DNA of 64,000 nucleotides from Cardinalis cardinalis (lineage: Eukaryota; Chordata; Aves; Passeriformes; Cardinalidae). Positions 1-11,005 of this stretch are shown piece after piece. The position numbers were made by a program, and so were the translations under genes. Location: assembly GCA_014549065.1 (NCBI GenBank), contig JACDOX010000008.1, positions 5,032,308 through 5,096,307 on the forward strand, read 5' to 3'. The notes beneath the pieces were generated by a model, which saw nothing but the letters and a program-made list of their open reading frames with translations, searched no databases and was not told the origin of the DNA. Within the stretch, counting starts at the first letter, position 1; each line of letters opens with the position of its first letter.

Positions 1-3000
1 CCCTGTGCTATTACTGAAGGTGTAATAGTACATTTAACCCTGTTCATTTGCAGCTTGGTCTGCATGAGACAAGCTGACCAGAGCTGTGCTGGCCAAGCAC
101 ATTTCAGAAACTGTAGGTGGTGATGGTGGTTTTTTCAGACGCATCTGGTCAGTCACTTTGTTCCTGTGGAGTTACACATCTGACTTCCTCAGGCTACAAA
201 ATTTCCTCTTGACGTCTTTGAGCACTTGCATATAGTTGCACGTCTTCGTATTCTGAACTGAATTATTATGTTCCTACACCTCTAAATCTAATTTTTTTCT
301 TAAAATTTCTGCCTTCATTCTTCNTCTTTTAACTTTCTGTCTGGTGATTGTGAGAACAATGCTTGCATTTTGGTGGTGNTGGATTTATGGGGGTTTAGAG
401 GTGGCTAGAGTACTTTGAAAAATTTGGTGTGTCTTTATATCTTTGAAAAGATAATAATAGATGTATCATGGAGANTTCTAAATGGTTTGATTGCAACTTT
501 TCCCTTAATAATATAGTGGCATTTAAGTTTATACAGGATGATATTAGTGTATCCACAGTGTTTTCTTAATCTATTATTCTACTATATTTCTTAATCTATA
601 AGTTTTACCATGAAAGGGCATTTCCAAGATTTCAGTTAGTGTTTCCAGCATATTGTGGGGACTGAGGAATGAGCTAATTTCTGTTGTTATGCTCTATCTA
701 TGAAGAGGAGAAAGAAAGAGGAGCTAATTTGTGTTTTTCTTTGGTTGTCAAGCTCTAGAAAGATTGTGGAGTCAAGAGAGACTGCTGCTACCCACTTATG
801 TTGCATCAGATCTCATTTTTAACATCTCTGCAGCGGGTGGCAAAGAATGTGGAGAGAAGGAAAGAGAAGAAGATTANAATTTCAGTGAGCAATAAGGTTC
901 TGACACTCTGACATCCCAGGAGCTCTGCATTGTCATGCTGGAAACAGCTGTGTATTCCTAGACTCAGCAGCACAGGTACTGCCCTTTGCCTGCANAGGGG
1001 TGATGGGCACCATGAGGTAGTGAGAAGGAATTAGTGCTGCACTTTTGCAGGAATCTNCAGTTACACACTATAAACATTAACCTGATTGTAAAGGGCAATA
1101 TTTCATCTTTTTCATTGTGCTCTTAGGACCTGGCATCAGCGGTGAAATGTTCACGGGGTAGTTAAAGATCCTCACGCTACAGACCTCCTATGCTATGAGG
1201 ATTTTGTGTTAAGGAAATAACGAATGGCTTGAAAGTCAGGGTTTNGATGTCCAATTTATTGCTCTGTCATTTGTTGTGTGAATGTGGGAGGTCACTTAAT
1301 TTCACTGTGATTGAATTTATCATTTTGTAAAAAAAATGCTAATTGCTTGTGTCACAGATGAGCAACTAGGTTTAGATTGCATTCACCAGTGTAAAAGCAA
1401 TCTGGCGAAGACATGTATCAGCTCAAATAAACTAACTGTCTTTAATAGGACTATTTTACTCTAACAGTTGCAGTAGTCAAGTATATTAGTATTTATAGTG
1501 TATGTAGTTATATTGGTATTTGTAGCACTCCAGATATGGCATTGTGAAGTTCAGGTTAAATTAACCACAGCACTGGGATTTCTAGGCTTTGCTGAACTGT
1601 GTGGATGTGTGGTGTTTGGACTTGAGCTTGCTAATTCAGGAGTGGCTTAAGTGCTTTTTATGTTGCAATTACTGAAGTGATTTGTGTGTAATTTGCATCT
1701 GAAAAGGCTGTGTGCTGTTATGATAAACAGCAGGGCAGTGGAATCACAGTATATTGCCTCGTGTCCTTGAAGTAGGTGCGATACAACCAGTTGTGTTCAT
1801 TTGCACCAAGGGTATTTCATGGTGTCGCATCTTTGAGGACACCTGTGCTTTTGGGTAGCAAATTTCATATTTTATTTGATTGCAAGGGTATTTGCAATTT
1901 TCCATCATCTTGAGAATGAACAACCGGCAAGAACTCTCAGCACTTTGGGGCATTTTAAATGAGATTATGCAGTCACTGATCAGTGCAGGGCTGGATTGCT
2001 TCTATGAACTTGCATAAGATTGCTTGAAGGGAACTTCATTTCAGCAACCTCTATTGGGAACAGGGAGTTTAGGTGGAGTAAATTTGAATTTGGAATCTAA
2101 CAAGCACTGAGGCCTATGTTTTGTTCGTTTAGTTTTTTTTTTTTAATTTTAGTATTTTCTTACCAGTCTGTATTAGAGCATTCATTATTTTGTGCATCTT
2201 CTCATTCAGTTTTATATTTGAATCAATTTTCTTCAGTTATTTTCAGCTTACTGGATACAATGTAAAATACAAAGTGCAGCCCATGCCCCAGAAGTAGCTT
2301 ACTGAAATTGCAATTCGTATTTCCTATGNTATGTAAAGGCAAGGCACTTTCAGAGATGGTGTATTTGATGGACCAGCTTCAAAGAACAGGAAGCTCTTAG
2401 CACACCTTAACTGATCCAGTAGAAGATTTATATTGGAGAATAGATTAGAAGTCTACCCTCAAACTCTGTATTAACAGTACAGTTACCCATTTTCCACAGG
2501 GAATGATTCTGGACAATAAGTTGGCATTGTTGCAAAACAACAGAATACAGCTTCAGCTTTGTAGCTGCTGCTCCTTGCAGGCTGATAGTGAATAATTACT
2601 GCTGTAGTTTNGGATCACCAATTCACATGAAGTTCAAAGTTGATCTATAACTATCTCGTTGCATTTCTAAATTTATATAGCACTGGCACTTGTTTTAGTA
2701 AAATATTCAGCTTATACTTGCTATCACATTCTTTGTAGCTATCCTTGGTAACAGCATGTTGGCTCAGAGCCTTTCCAAGAGGCCTTCTGCTCACAGCAGT
2801 ATTATTTTATTGGAAGGGAGATTGATTACCGGTGAATGCTGCATTTTTTTTCTGAATTCTTTGGAAGAGGGGTGGATGTATTGGAAGCAGTTTCTTCTTG
2901 CTATAACGTAATTCTGGTCCATTAAAAGAAATTTACCATGCAAGTGCGCATTTTAGCAATTGATTTTGTAAAGAGAAAAAAATTGCTCAGTTAACCAGCA

Positions 3001-6000
3001 ATTTGTATGTCAATATTCACTACAACCNGTCTCCATTTCATTTTTTCTTCTGGTTATCTTGGGAAGTCAGGACCTAGTCAAAGTTAGATGCCAAAAATTA
3101 CTTTATATTGACTTCCAGCCCTATGTTTCCTGGATGTAACATCTAGATCCAGACAGTATTTTCAGCATTCTAGTATAGCTAAGAATATGTGCAGATTTAG
3201 AAATATATAAAATCAAGATGAAGTGTATGGAAAGCTGGGAAAAGGGGAGGAAAGTAATTCGCTTCTATGGCTTATCAAGAAGCAGTCTGATCACCTGCCA
3301 AGTGACTGAGGCAGATCACCAGTGGCTCACACAAATGGAACAACTGGAACTCTCCATCCTGAGTGTTGTCTGTTAGACAGTAACAGCATGAGCACTACCA
3401 CAGGTGTCTCAGATGGAGAGAAAGTTGCTCAAGACCATGGAGAGCACCCTTTTGGAGGTGCTATGAGGCCTCGGTGATCCCGGGTTAACTATATTCTGCT
3501 TAGACCACTAAGCCATTAATATTTACTTTTTTTTTCTTAACGGATGTACATGATTTGGAACAGCAAGTGATTGGTGGGAAGTACCTGCAGGCACCTGCAC
3601 ATTAGCATACTCAGGGGCTGAGTTTAAACTTGCGTGTATCTGCAGGAAGCCAAGTGACTTGGATTGACTCATGTGAGAGCTACTTTGGTCTAAAAGATGT
3701 CTGTGTTCATACTGCATATTCTTGGCCAGAGGGGTCTCAGGCCTCTGGCCCTTAGCTGATACCTCTGTGGCCTGAAGATACAGTGATTGTTGTGGATGGT
3801 TTTATTTTCANGCATGATGTTTAAAAAAAAGTGAGATTGTCCTGCAGCCCACCAGAAGGATGAGGTTATGCNTTGTAGGACTTGGGACATGTTGGGAAGC
3901 TGTAGGGTGTTGCAGAACCTGTTGGGAGACTGATGCAGACGTGGATAAGAGGTAGGAACNGCAACCTTGTGTGAGATGATCCATGCTGACTCTTGGGAGC
4001 AAGTGCTGATGGTGGAGAACTGTGTTCCCAACTGTGTGTCTGCTTAGGTTTGGAGCTCTACAAAAGAGAACATGGGAGCAAACCAGCAATTAAACACTGT
4101 GGGTGATCAGGAGCCCAGAGCTTGCTCGCTGCCCTAGTACTGTGTGGAAATGCAGACATACCTGTAGGATGTTCTGAGGCAAGTTTTCCACAGGTGAAGC
4201 ACTTAGTTATGGAAGGGCTCTGCCCCTTTGGAAAATGTTTGTAAGAGTAGTAGAAATGGGAAATCCCAGCCTTCATCAGGATCCCAATTTCCCTAAAAAA
4301 AGGAAAAAGGGAGTGTCCTGGAACTGTGTNCTCTCTTCCTGCTCTCTCAGACTGAGGCAAAAGCATTTTGGCTTGTTCCCTGGCCTAGATGTGTGCCCAT
4401 CCTTCATCCTGCCAATTGTAGAGTGAGACAAGTGTTGAGCCCCTGTGCTTCAGCCCGGAGCTCCCTCTGAGCTTTTACCTTAGAAAGAGGAGGAATGGGG
4501 TCCTTTAGAGCCCTTGAATTTGCCCAATGTGAACAAAACTGCTTTCCCACAAACAAAGAGGAATTTGTTTGGCAAAAATTTGGACATTAAGTGCTGCTGC
4601 TGGAAGTGTTTATTCTTTATTCCTTAAAAAAGCAACAGACTGAGTATTGTTGATAGTACTGCAATGCTCATCACTTTCAAGGAGGGGCAGAAGGTCTGGG
4701 ATGATGATCTACTAGGAAACTATTTTTGGAGTAATTTCAGTTTCAATTTGATGTCCAAAAGAAAGAATTGAAGGAGTTTTAGGTCCTTTGGGAGCTATAC
4801 TTCACTGTAAGCAGACTTCCCACTCTGCCCCTCCAGTGCAGGGGAGCAGTCCATGCAGGAGGAGTAGAGATGAATTGTGCAGTGCTTGGACTGAGCTACG
4901 CCGCTGAAGAGCAGAGGATATCCCAGGTAGGTCCTGGGGATCCACTGGTTAGTGTGTTCACCTTGGCCAACAGGATCAGCTTAATGATAGGCTGTATGTT
5001 GCCTTCCAGTATACACAGCTTGCATGGCATGCCCAAGTCCTGGTTTAATGAAGTAATTATTAACCAGAAAAAGAATATGAAGACAAGTATTTATTCCCAG
5101 NGCAATTTTAGAGAGATTTATGTAATGAATGTGTAATATCAATTTAATATTAATGGAGATTAATTGAATTCAGTGTCATTTTCCTTCCGTCTCTTCCCTC
5201 CTGTCNCCTTAATAATGATCTGTTTGATCTCAGTATTCTAGCAGATCAGGTAGAGATTTTTCCTATTAGGTAATTATGAGTTCAGCAAGGCATGTGGTTA
5301 TATGATTTCTCAGACATGTGAAAAGTTGTGTAGTCTAGTTGTAGTTCACTAATTAGAAAAAATTTACATAGGTATTAATGACATGAAATTGTATTTTACG
5401 CTATGATTGTGTGCTGAAGCACTAAATCTCTCATAATTTGATATTAACACTATGTGTCAATTACAAGCTGCTCTTGAAATATATAATTACATAGCATAAA
5501 GGTAATTTTCACATATTGTCACCCAAAATTATATTCCAGCTGAACAGTCCTGATATATATCTCCTTGGGAATTCATTTAGCTGATTCTGTTTTCTCTGAT
5601 TCAGTTTTCCCCTATTTTAAAAAACTATCTTATTTTATCTCACATGTGCAAGAAATTTTTTGCACTGCAAATTTTGTATATTAAGTTTACAATTTATTTA
5701 TTATGATGCAGAATAGGAGTTGGCATATGACCTTGTATTATTCTGTTAAATCCAGGTAATATTTTCAAGAAATAGTTTTGCAGNATTTCTTCTAATGTAC
5801 TTCTTTCTTTCTCTATTATGTAAAAAACCCCAGAGTGCATAAGGACTTCTAGATGTGTTAATTTCTATGGAACACATGGGGGTTTGTGTCTGTAAGAGGT
5901 TTCTTACATCAGTCTTGTTTCCAATGGTCTTTTCTGACAGCAATCAAGGTGTTTGGGAACACTAAGAGGAATNTCTTAATTTACTGTTCAGATGCTTTCA

Positions 6001-7249
6001 TTGAATTTACACATACACAGAGATTAAATGCTGACAGTATTTGTGGATTAAAATGTAAAGGTGGTTTTCTTTGAAATTTTCTAGTTACAGTTCTGTATGA
6101 GAAACTCTAAAAAGATAAACTAGAAAAAATTATTTTCTTGATTTTCAGAGCGTATTTTTAATATGCTCTGAAAACCTTAAAGTTCACTCCTTGTTTCATG
6201 ACATATGGGAGCCTTATCTCTTTGCAGCTTCTGGTTTTTGGGAGAGTGAGGAGCCTGATCAGATAAGAGTGAGAGCAAGAACTCTTACTGTGATTCAGTG
6301 CGTTTTGTTAGCAGCTGCCTGTCTAATCCAGTGTGCTTATGTTTCTTAGGGGAAAAGCAGAAGTGTTCGATAATAAAGAATAAAACATAAAAAGGAAAAA
6401 AAATCAGTGAGAGGAGAATGCACCCTCTCTTTTTAGCATATTTTTGGTAATATTTTTCAAAGACTTAATAGACCATCTATTAAGAAGTTAAAGACTGCTG
6501 ATTTTGTCCTTGTGTGGCAGAGTGAGAGAATGGTTAGCACAAATGGTTTTCAATTTTTATCACTTTTGGTGCTGAGGAGTCCAAATTGCTGCAAGCATGG
6601 CTATTGTCAGAAAAAACAGCTGTGGGAAAACAGCATCTTTGAACATGATATTTGAAATTTAGAGATGATTTATTTCTTTGAAGACATGCATTTGGATTTA
6701 GATTGCTGGTGTGTGGCTTCAGGCTGGGATGAGTTATCCCTGATAATGCAGCAAACTGCCCAAAGGAGAGAGGAGCTGACAGCGCTCTTCAGATAGTAAG
6801 TGGTGAGGTTCTTAGCTGGAGGCTGTCTTAATTAAGTTGGAGGCTTATTAAAAANAAGAAAAAACAACCTACATAAAATCTTTGTTTTCACTCTTCTCAG
6901 CTAAGTGTAGCTGAAATCTCTTTAAAAGGCTAAGCTGGATTTACTTCTGGCTGATACATCACAAGCATGTGCTTAGAGAAAGATTCAGAGAACTGTTTTC
7001 AGTCTGTATAGTGTTGTAAGGTTGAATTCCTGCTTGCATCTGGAGTAGATTGGGATGACAGTGAGGAAAAAAATTGTGTAGGTTTTTTTGGTTTGTTTCT
7101 TAAGAGAGGACTGTGCGAATCAGATGTGGACTTTTATGCACTTTTACATTATTTAAGGGTTGCAAATGCAGCATGTTAACATTGTAGTAGGGTAAAAAGG
7201 CTGTACTTTGGCCGTGGGCAGTCTCATTTGTGTTTGCAGCAGGCAGCTC
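1..7249 (+). other. RGS6: RGS6 upstream intron, non-coding, first part
   Basis: I see no exon, RNA gene or clear transposon in this stretch. It is AT-rich and CpG-poor, and its open frames are short, without family signatures and mostly without flanking splice signals. It is assigned to the intron before the first coding exon of RGS6 because that exon begins with a splice acceptor at 10895 and RGS6 orthologues have a distant non-coding first exon (known for the family, not visible here). Small features inside are a T12 run at 2133-2144 and a 14-bp hairpin at 6142-6174. The segment could also contain an undetected non-coding exon or promoter. Confidence 0.6.
6142..6174. repeat. Inverted repeat, 14-bp stem, 5-nt loop
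   Basis: Left arm TTTTCAGAGCGTAT (6142-6155), loop TTTTA, right arm ATATGCTCTGAAAA (6161-6174). As RNA all 14 pairs form, one of them G-U. The pairing does not continue outward, so at 33 nt it is too short for a normal pre-miRNA. Its function is unknown. Confidence 0.85.
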
Positions 7250-7925
7250 TCTGGAGAAGGATATGGAGATCCTGGTGGACAAGCTGCCCATGAGCCAGCA
7301 GTGCCCTTGTGAACAAGAAGGGCAATGGCATCCTGAGCTGCATNAGGAAGAGCCCTGCCAGCAGGTCCAGGGAGGTGATCCTGCCCCTCTGCTCAGCCCT
7401 GGTGAGGCCAAATCTGGAGTGCTGTGTCCAGTAATGGATTCCTCAGTACAAGAGAGACATGGAACTCCTGGAGCAAGTCCAGCAAAGGGCTGCAAAGATG
7501 GAGGGTACTGGGGCATCTCTTTTGTGAGGAAAGACTGAGGGAGCTGGGCCTGTTCAGCCTCAAGAAGAGACAATTGAGAGAGGACCTCATCAATGTATTT
7601 AAGTATCTGAAGGGAGGGTACCAAGGAGGTGGAGCCGGGCTATTCTCTGGGGCGCCAAAGCAATAGGACAAGAGGTAATGGGCAGAAACTGATGCATTGG
7701 AAGCTCCACCTGAACATGGGGAAGAACTTCTTTACTGTGCGAGTGAGCGCACATTGGAACAGTTGCCTGCAGAGGTTGCAGAGTCTCTCTCAATTTTGGA
7801 GATTCTCAAAAGCTGTCTGTACTCGATCCTGAGTAACATGCAGTAGGGAACCCTGTGTGAGAAGGAAGGTTGGACCAGATGACCTCCAGTTGTCTCTTTC
7901 AACATCAGCCATTCCATGGTTCTAT
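7250..7925 (+). mobile_element. CR1 LINE fragment, 5'-truncated, with 3' end
   Basis: This is the 3' part of a chicken-repeat-1 non-LTR retrotransposon: the C-terminal part of ORF2 (end of the reverse transcriptase) followed by the short 3' UTR. Readable CR1 landmarks on the + strand are the segments 'GGAGGTGATCCTGCCCCTCT' near 7370, 'AAGAGAGACATGGAACTCCT' near 7450, 'GAGCTGGGCCTGTTCAGCCT' near 7540, 'CACCTGAACATGGGGAAGAA' near 7708 and the closing 'TTGGACCAGATGACCTCCAG' near 7871. The end near 7905-7925 carries a decayed form of the family's ATTCTGTG-type terminal repeat. Stop codons and small indels interrupt the frame, so it is dead. The 5' truncation is usual for CR1. Long open frames on the opposite strand here are shadows. 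Confidence 0.95.
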
Positions 7926-10874
7926 CAAGCAGTCCTGCATCTCTGGGTGCTGAGCTCTATTCAACTCCCATATGTTAAAAANCAGAGGTGTAGTGAGATC
8001 CATGGGACCCAGCATTGCTGTGCTTTCACCTTCAAGAGCCAAGAACATGCCGGTGTCATATCACTGTCTTATTTTGTCAGTAGATTTTCTTTTTCTTGTA
8101 GAATTCTTGTAGAATACTAGTGAGAAAGACTTCTGTGCTTTTAAAATGGGTATAAAGGAAAGAGAAAAAACTTGGGGAACGGTCAGATTCCTCACAGTTC
8201 CTCAGGGGCCCTGGCTTGGCCTGCTAAGGCTCATCATAGCAGCAGCAGCAGTGCCTGGGCTATGTGGAGGGGATGCCCACACTTGTCTCTGCTTCACACT
8301 GCACCTCAGTCCTGCCTTGTCTCCAGCCTTGTTCTCTGAGATGTCCATCCTGCTGTCACTCTTACAAAGGTGGCTCTGCTCCTGCTGTTCCTGGCTGAAA
8401 TCCAGCAGCAGATGCTGGGCACTCNTGGGAATCACTTTTGCAAATTTATGACTTCCAACAACACATTGGTTCACGTGTATTGATTATCTTATGTAGATGT
8501 TATGTAGATCTATGTATTAGGCTTGTGTAGATCTTCAAAGTTAGTGGCTCCCTCAATGTCACTGTGAACAGCATGCCAGCTACTACTGCATATTGTACAT
8601 GATGTTATAGTCTTGTTGTGCTGGAGCAGATGAAAAGCTTCAAGAAGTGCTGTGGNGAAAATCTGGAAGTACCAAAAAAGATCAAGTGAGCTGACAGTAT
8701 AACAAGAACAACAGAATTTGTNAATGTGGACGTTCAAAGTGAATAATGCAATGAGTGAAGTACAGCTATGTAATGCTGAAGAGGGTTTTCCAGTTAGAAA
8801 TTGTCATTTTGTTCTTTTAAGAGCATTTCTGAATTGAAAGTTAGTTGCAACTGTTTTCTTTTAAAGTGTGCATATAAAATCTCACTTAATATAAGTGGTG
8901 AATGTGGTCTTTATATACTGCAGGTGAAGCTGAAACTTGTGTGACTTGACATATGCTTTCAACTCTGCTTTGTAATTGCCTTCAGAAATTGCATAAAATC
9001 TCAAGCCAGTTCCTGCTCCATTCAGTTGGGTGATGATAACCTAGAGTCTAATTCTTCAGTGCCTTGAAATCATGAACAAGAAGTATTGTGAAAATGCACA
9101 TTTGTGTAAATAATTTGAAGTGCTATAATTTAAAAATGCTTTACCTTTCATCCTTTGTGCTGTTTAATTGTTTCTGCATCTAATAATTTTGCTTAGAGAA
9201 TTTATTTCATTTCCTGTTTAGCTCACAACCTGGGCCAATAGTGTAGTGTTTGGGCTTCTAGGAAGACATGAGGTTAAGTAGGGGTTAAAATAAATTTATA
9301 TTATTTAAATTTAAAATAGTATCTAAATTGGTCTGAACATGCCTTTAAAGGGTGATCTATATATATTGTTTAACTCAACTTTGAACTGTATTACTGAATT
9401 TCCAAATTGGTATATGCATGTACATATGCATTTGTGCCCACTTGTGTGTGTGAATGCATACCTTATAAAAGAAAAAATTAATGTCTCTGGATTGATGTAG
9501 ATTATTTAACCTTTGTTTCCTGTATGTTTTCTTAAAGGGGGTATGTGAGCTGCTTCTGGCTCTAGTGAGGTTACCACATGTTACCATGTTACCACAGTGG
9601 CCTTTTCTCTGATGAGGAGGGTCAGAGCTGAAATATGGTCTGAGCCTGTCTGATTCTAGGCTCTTGACTTGTCCTTGAGAGCTGATAACTGACAGCTAGA
9701 ATGGCTCAGGGATGTATTATACATACAATTGTGTGCTGTGTATGTATATTATATGCTGGGGCATGTTGTTGCCTGTGGCAATGTGAAATGGGGTAAAGGA
9801 AGGAGTAGGAAAGTATCTTTTTTCTTAAATAAGTGAGACAGTTTAATGGTGAGCTGTGTTTTAGAAATTAATGCATAAGTTATGCTCATGTGAACATTGA
9901 TTTTTTTTTTTCATTCTCAGTTTTTAATGAAATATGTTGAGGTGGAATATTTCAGTACTTTCGCTGTTAAAGAAATTGAACTTGTCAGATAGTTTTAATG
10001 CCAATGTCTGTACAAGGCAATGTTACTTCTTAGGTTAGGAAAGGTCACCACACGGCTCCGCAGCAGCCTCTAATTTCAATGTTACTTGTCAAATGTGCTG
10101 GTGGAAGAAAAACTTAAAATACAGCATTTGACTCTGCACCAGGACCCTTTTTTCTTTTCTTTTCTNTTTTTTAATAATGCTTTTGCCTCAAGGGTGGCAT
10201 GACCTGGTGGAGATGAGGCAGCAGTTCCAGTTTTGTGCTTCTAGAAGATAAGGAGTATTATGTGTGATTGTCTGCCTGTATCCTGTTGCCTCTTGCTGGC
10301 TGTGTCATGAGAAGAGATGAGGGAAGCTGTTTACTCTGAGCAAGCAGTTGTGCCTCCCTGGTTCTTGGCTGCTGCTCTGGGGCTGTGGAGAGCTGGAAGG
10401 GGCTTTTGGAGTATCTGCAGGTGAGAACCTGCAGTCAGTGTGCCTGACAAGCTGCTGCACCTGCCTGCTACAGTGGGGTTTCACTCTGCCTTGCAGCAAG
10501 GTGCCTTGGCTTTTTCTTTATAGGTACCTCAAAGCTTCTAGAACAGTACAGGCTGTTTGTGCTCTATAGTGAGGAAGGGAAGTGTGTGAAGTATTAATTA
10601 GATATTCTTCTATTGAATAAGGGCTTATGATAAAACTTCAGGACTGTGGGAGAAGTGCGTGCATGTGATGGCCCAAACCCCAGCTGTGTGTGACTTGGCA
10701 GTCCTTGTTCTTGGGGTGTTATCCCATAAACCAGGCAGTTCTGACACAGTGTGATAAAATCCTGCATGGGCTGAAGACAGGAGTGTGATTCCCTCTGTAC
10801 CATCCTTGTATGTCTGCCTGGGAGGCAGTTGCATGTCCTTACCACGCTCCATTGCAGCCTGGAGTGATGCTGAG
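7926..10874 (+). other. RGS6: RGS6 upstream intron, part next to the coding exon
   Basis: Non-coding as far as I can see. Right after the CR1 copy, 8170-8440 is a richer-GC block with a (GCA)n-like stretch near 8238 that I cannot assign. The middle (8500-9950) is AT-rich. From about 10200 the base composition rises again towards the RGS6 exon, which is common around exons. A strong donor-like CAG/GTGAGA at 10418-10426 is discussed as a finding. Confidence 0.6.
10145..10172 (+). repeat. Pyrimidine tract with TTTTC units
   Basis: A short run of T with regularly placed C (three TTTTC units), including one N at 10166. Simple-sequence DNA about 720 bases before the RGS6 acceptor; too far away to be its polypyrimidine tract. 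Confidence 0.75.
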
Positions 10875-10894
10875 TTTTGCTCCTGTCCTTGCAG
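10875..10894 (+). other. RGS6: 3' splice site of the RGS6 exon
   Basis: The 20 bases TTTTGCTCCTGTCCTTGCAG form a pyrimidine-rich tract ending in CAG, directly before the exon. An upstream alternative acceptor, ATTGCAG ending at 10858, is weaker because purine-rich sequence follows it. Both choices would leave the same start codon and protein, changing only the 5' UTR. Confidence 0.8.
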
Positions 10895-10915
10895 GCTGAG
10901 CAACGAGGGGCAAAC
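10895..10915 (+). other. RGS6: RGS6 5' UTR part of the first coding exon
   Basis: Twenty-one bases lie between the predicted acceptor and the ATG. They contain no stop in the RGS6 frame, so the frame stays open upstream; the ATG at 10916 is still preferred because it sits in a good Kozak context (A at -3, G at +4) and gives the MAQ start shared by RGS6 and RGS7 proteins. Confidence 0.7.
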
Positions 10916-10999
10916 ATGGCCCAAGCACCCACTGATCCGAGTAGTGCGGAAACTGCTGACCCAGAGGAGAGTTCTCCAAACATGATAGTCTACAGAAAG
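10916..10999 (+). CDS. RGS6: RGS6, first coding exon (residues 1-28)
   Basis: RGS6 is an R7-family regulator of G-protein signalling. The full protein has DEP/DHEX, a GGL domain that binds G-beta-5, and an RGS box that speeds GTP hydrolysis by G-alpha i/o; it acts at membranes and in the nucleus in neurons and heart (family knowledge). Only the first 28 codons are here. They start MAQ, run through a variable segment (residues 4-13) and end with ADPEESSPNMIVYRK (residues 14-28). The PEESSPNMIVY string fits RGS6 better than its paralogue RGS7, which as I recall has a shorter form with MLVYRK. The exon is bounded by a good acceptor at 10894 and a donor at 11000, and 84 coding bases leave a phase-0 intron, as expected before the DEP-domain exon. 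Residue 27 is R; I recall C in human RGS6, and R in RGS7. The next exon was not found in the window, so the gene is partial here. Confidence 0.92.
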
Positions 11000-11005
11000 G
11001 TAAGG
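11000..11005 (+). other. RGS6: 5' splice site after the RGS6 exon
   Basis: AAG followed by GTAAGG, close to the consensus donor. It follows a complete lysine codon, so the intron is phase 0. Confidence 0.88.

Noticed and set aside
7100..7671. Long minus-strand frames (up to 174 codons) near 7100-7670
   Set aside because: They are the antisense of the CR1 ORF2 fragment at 7250-7925.
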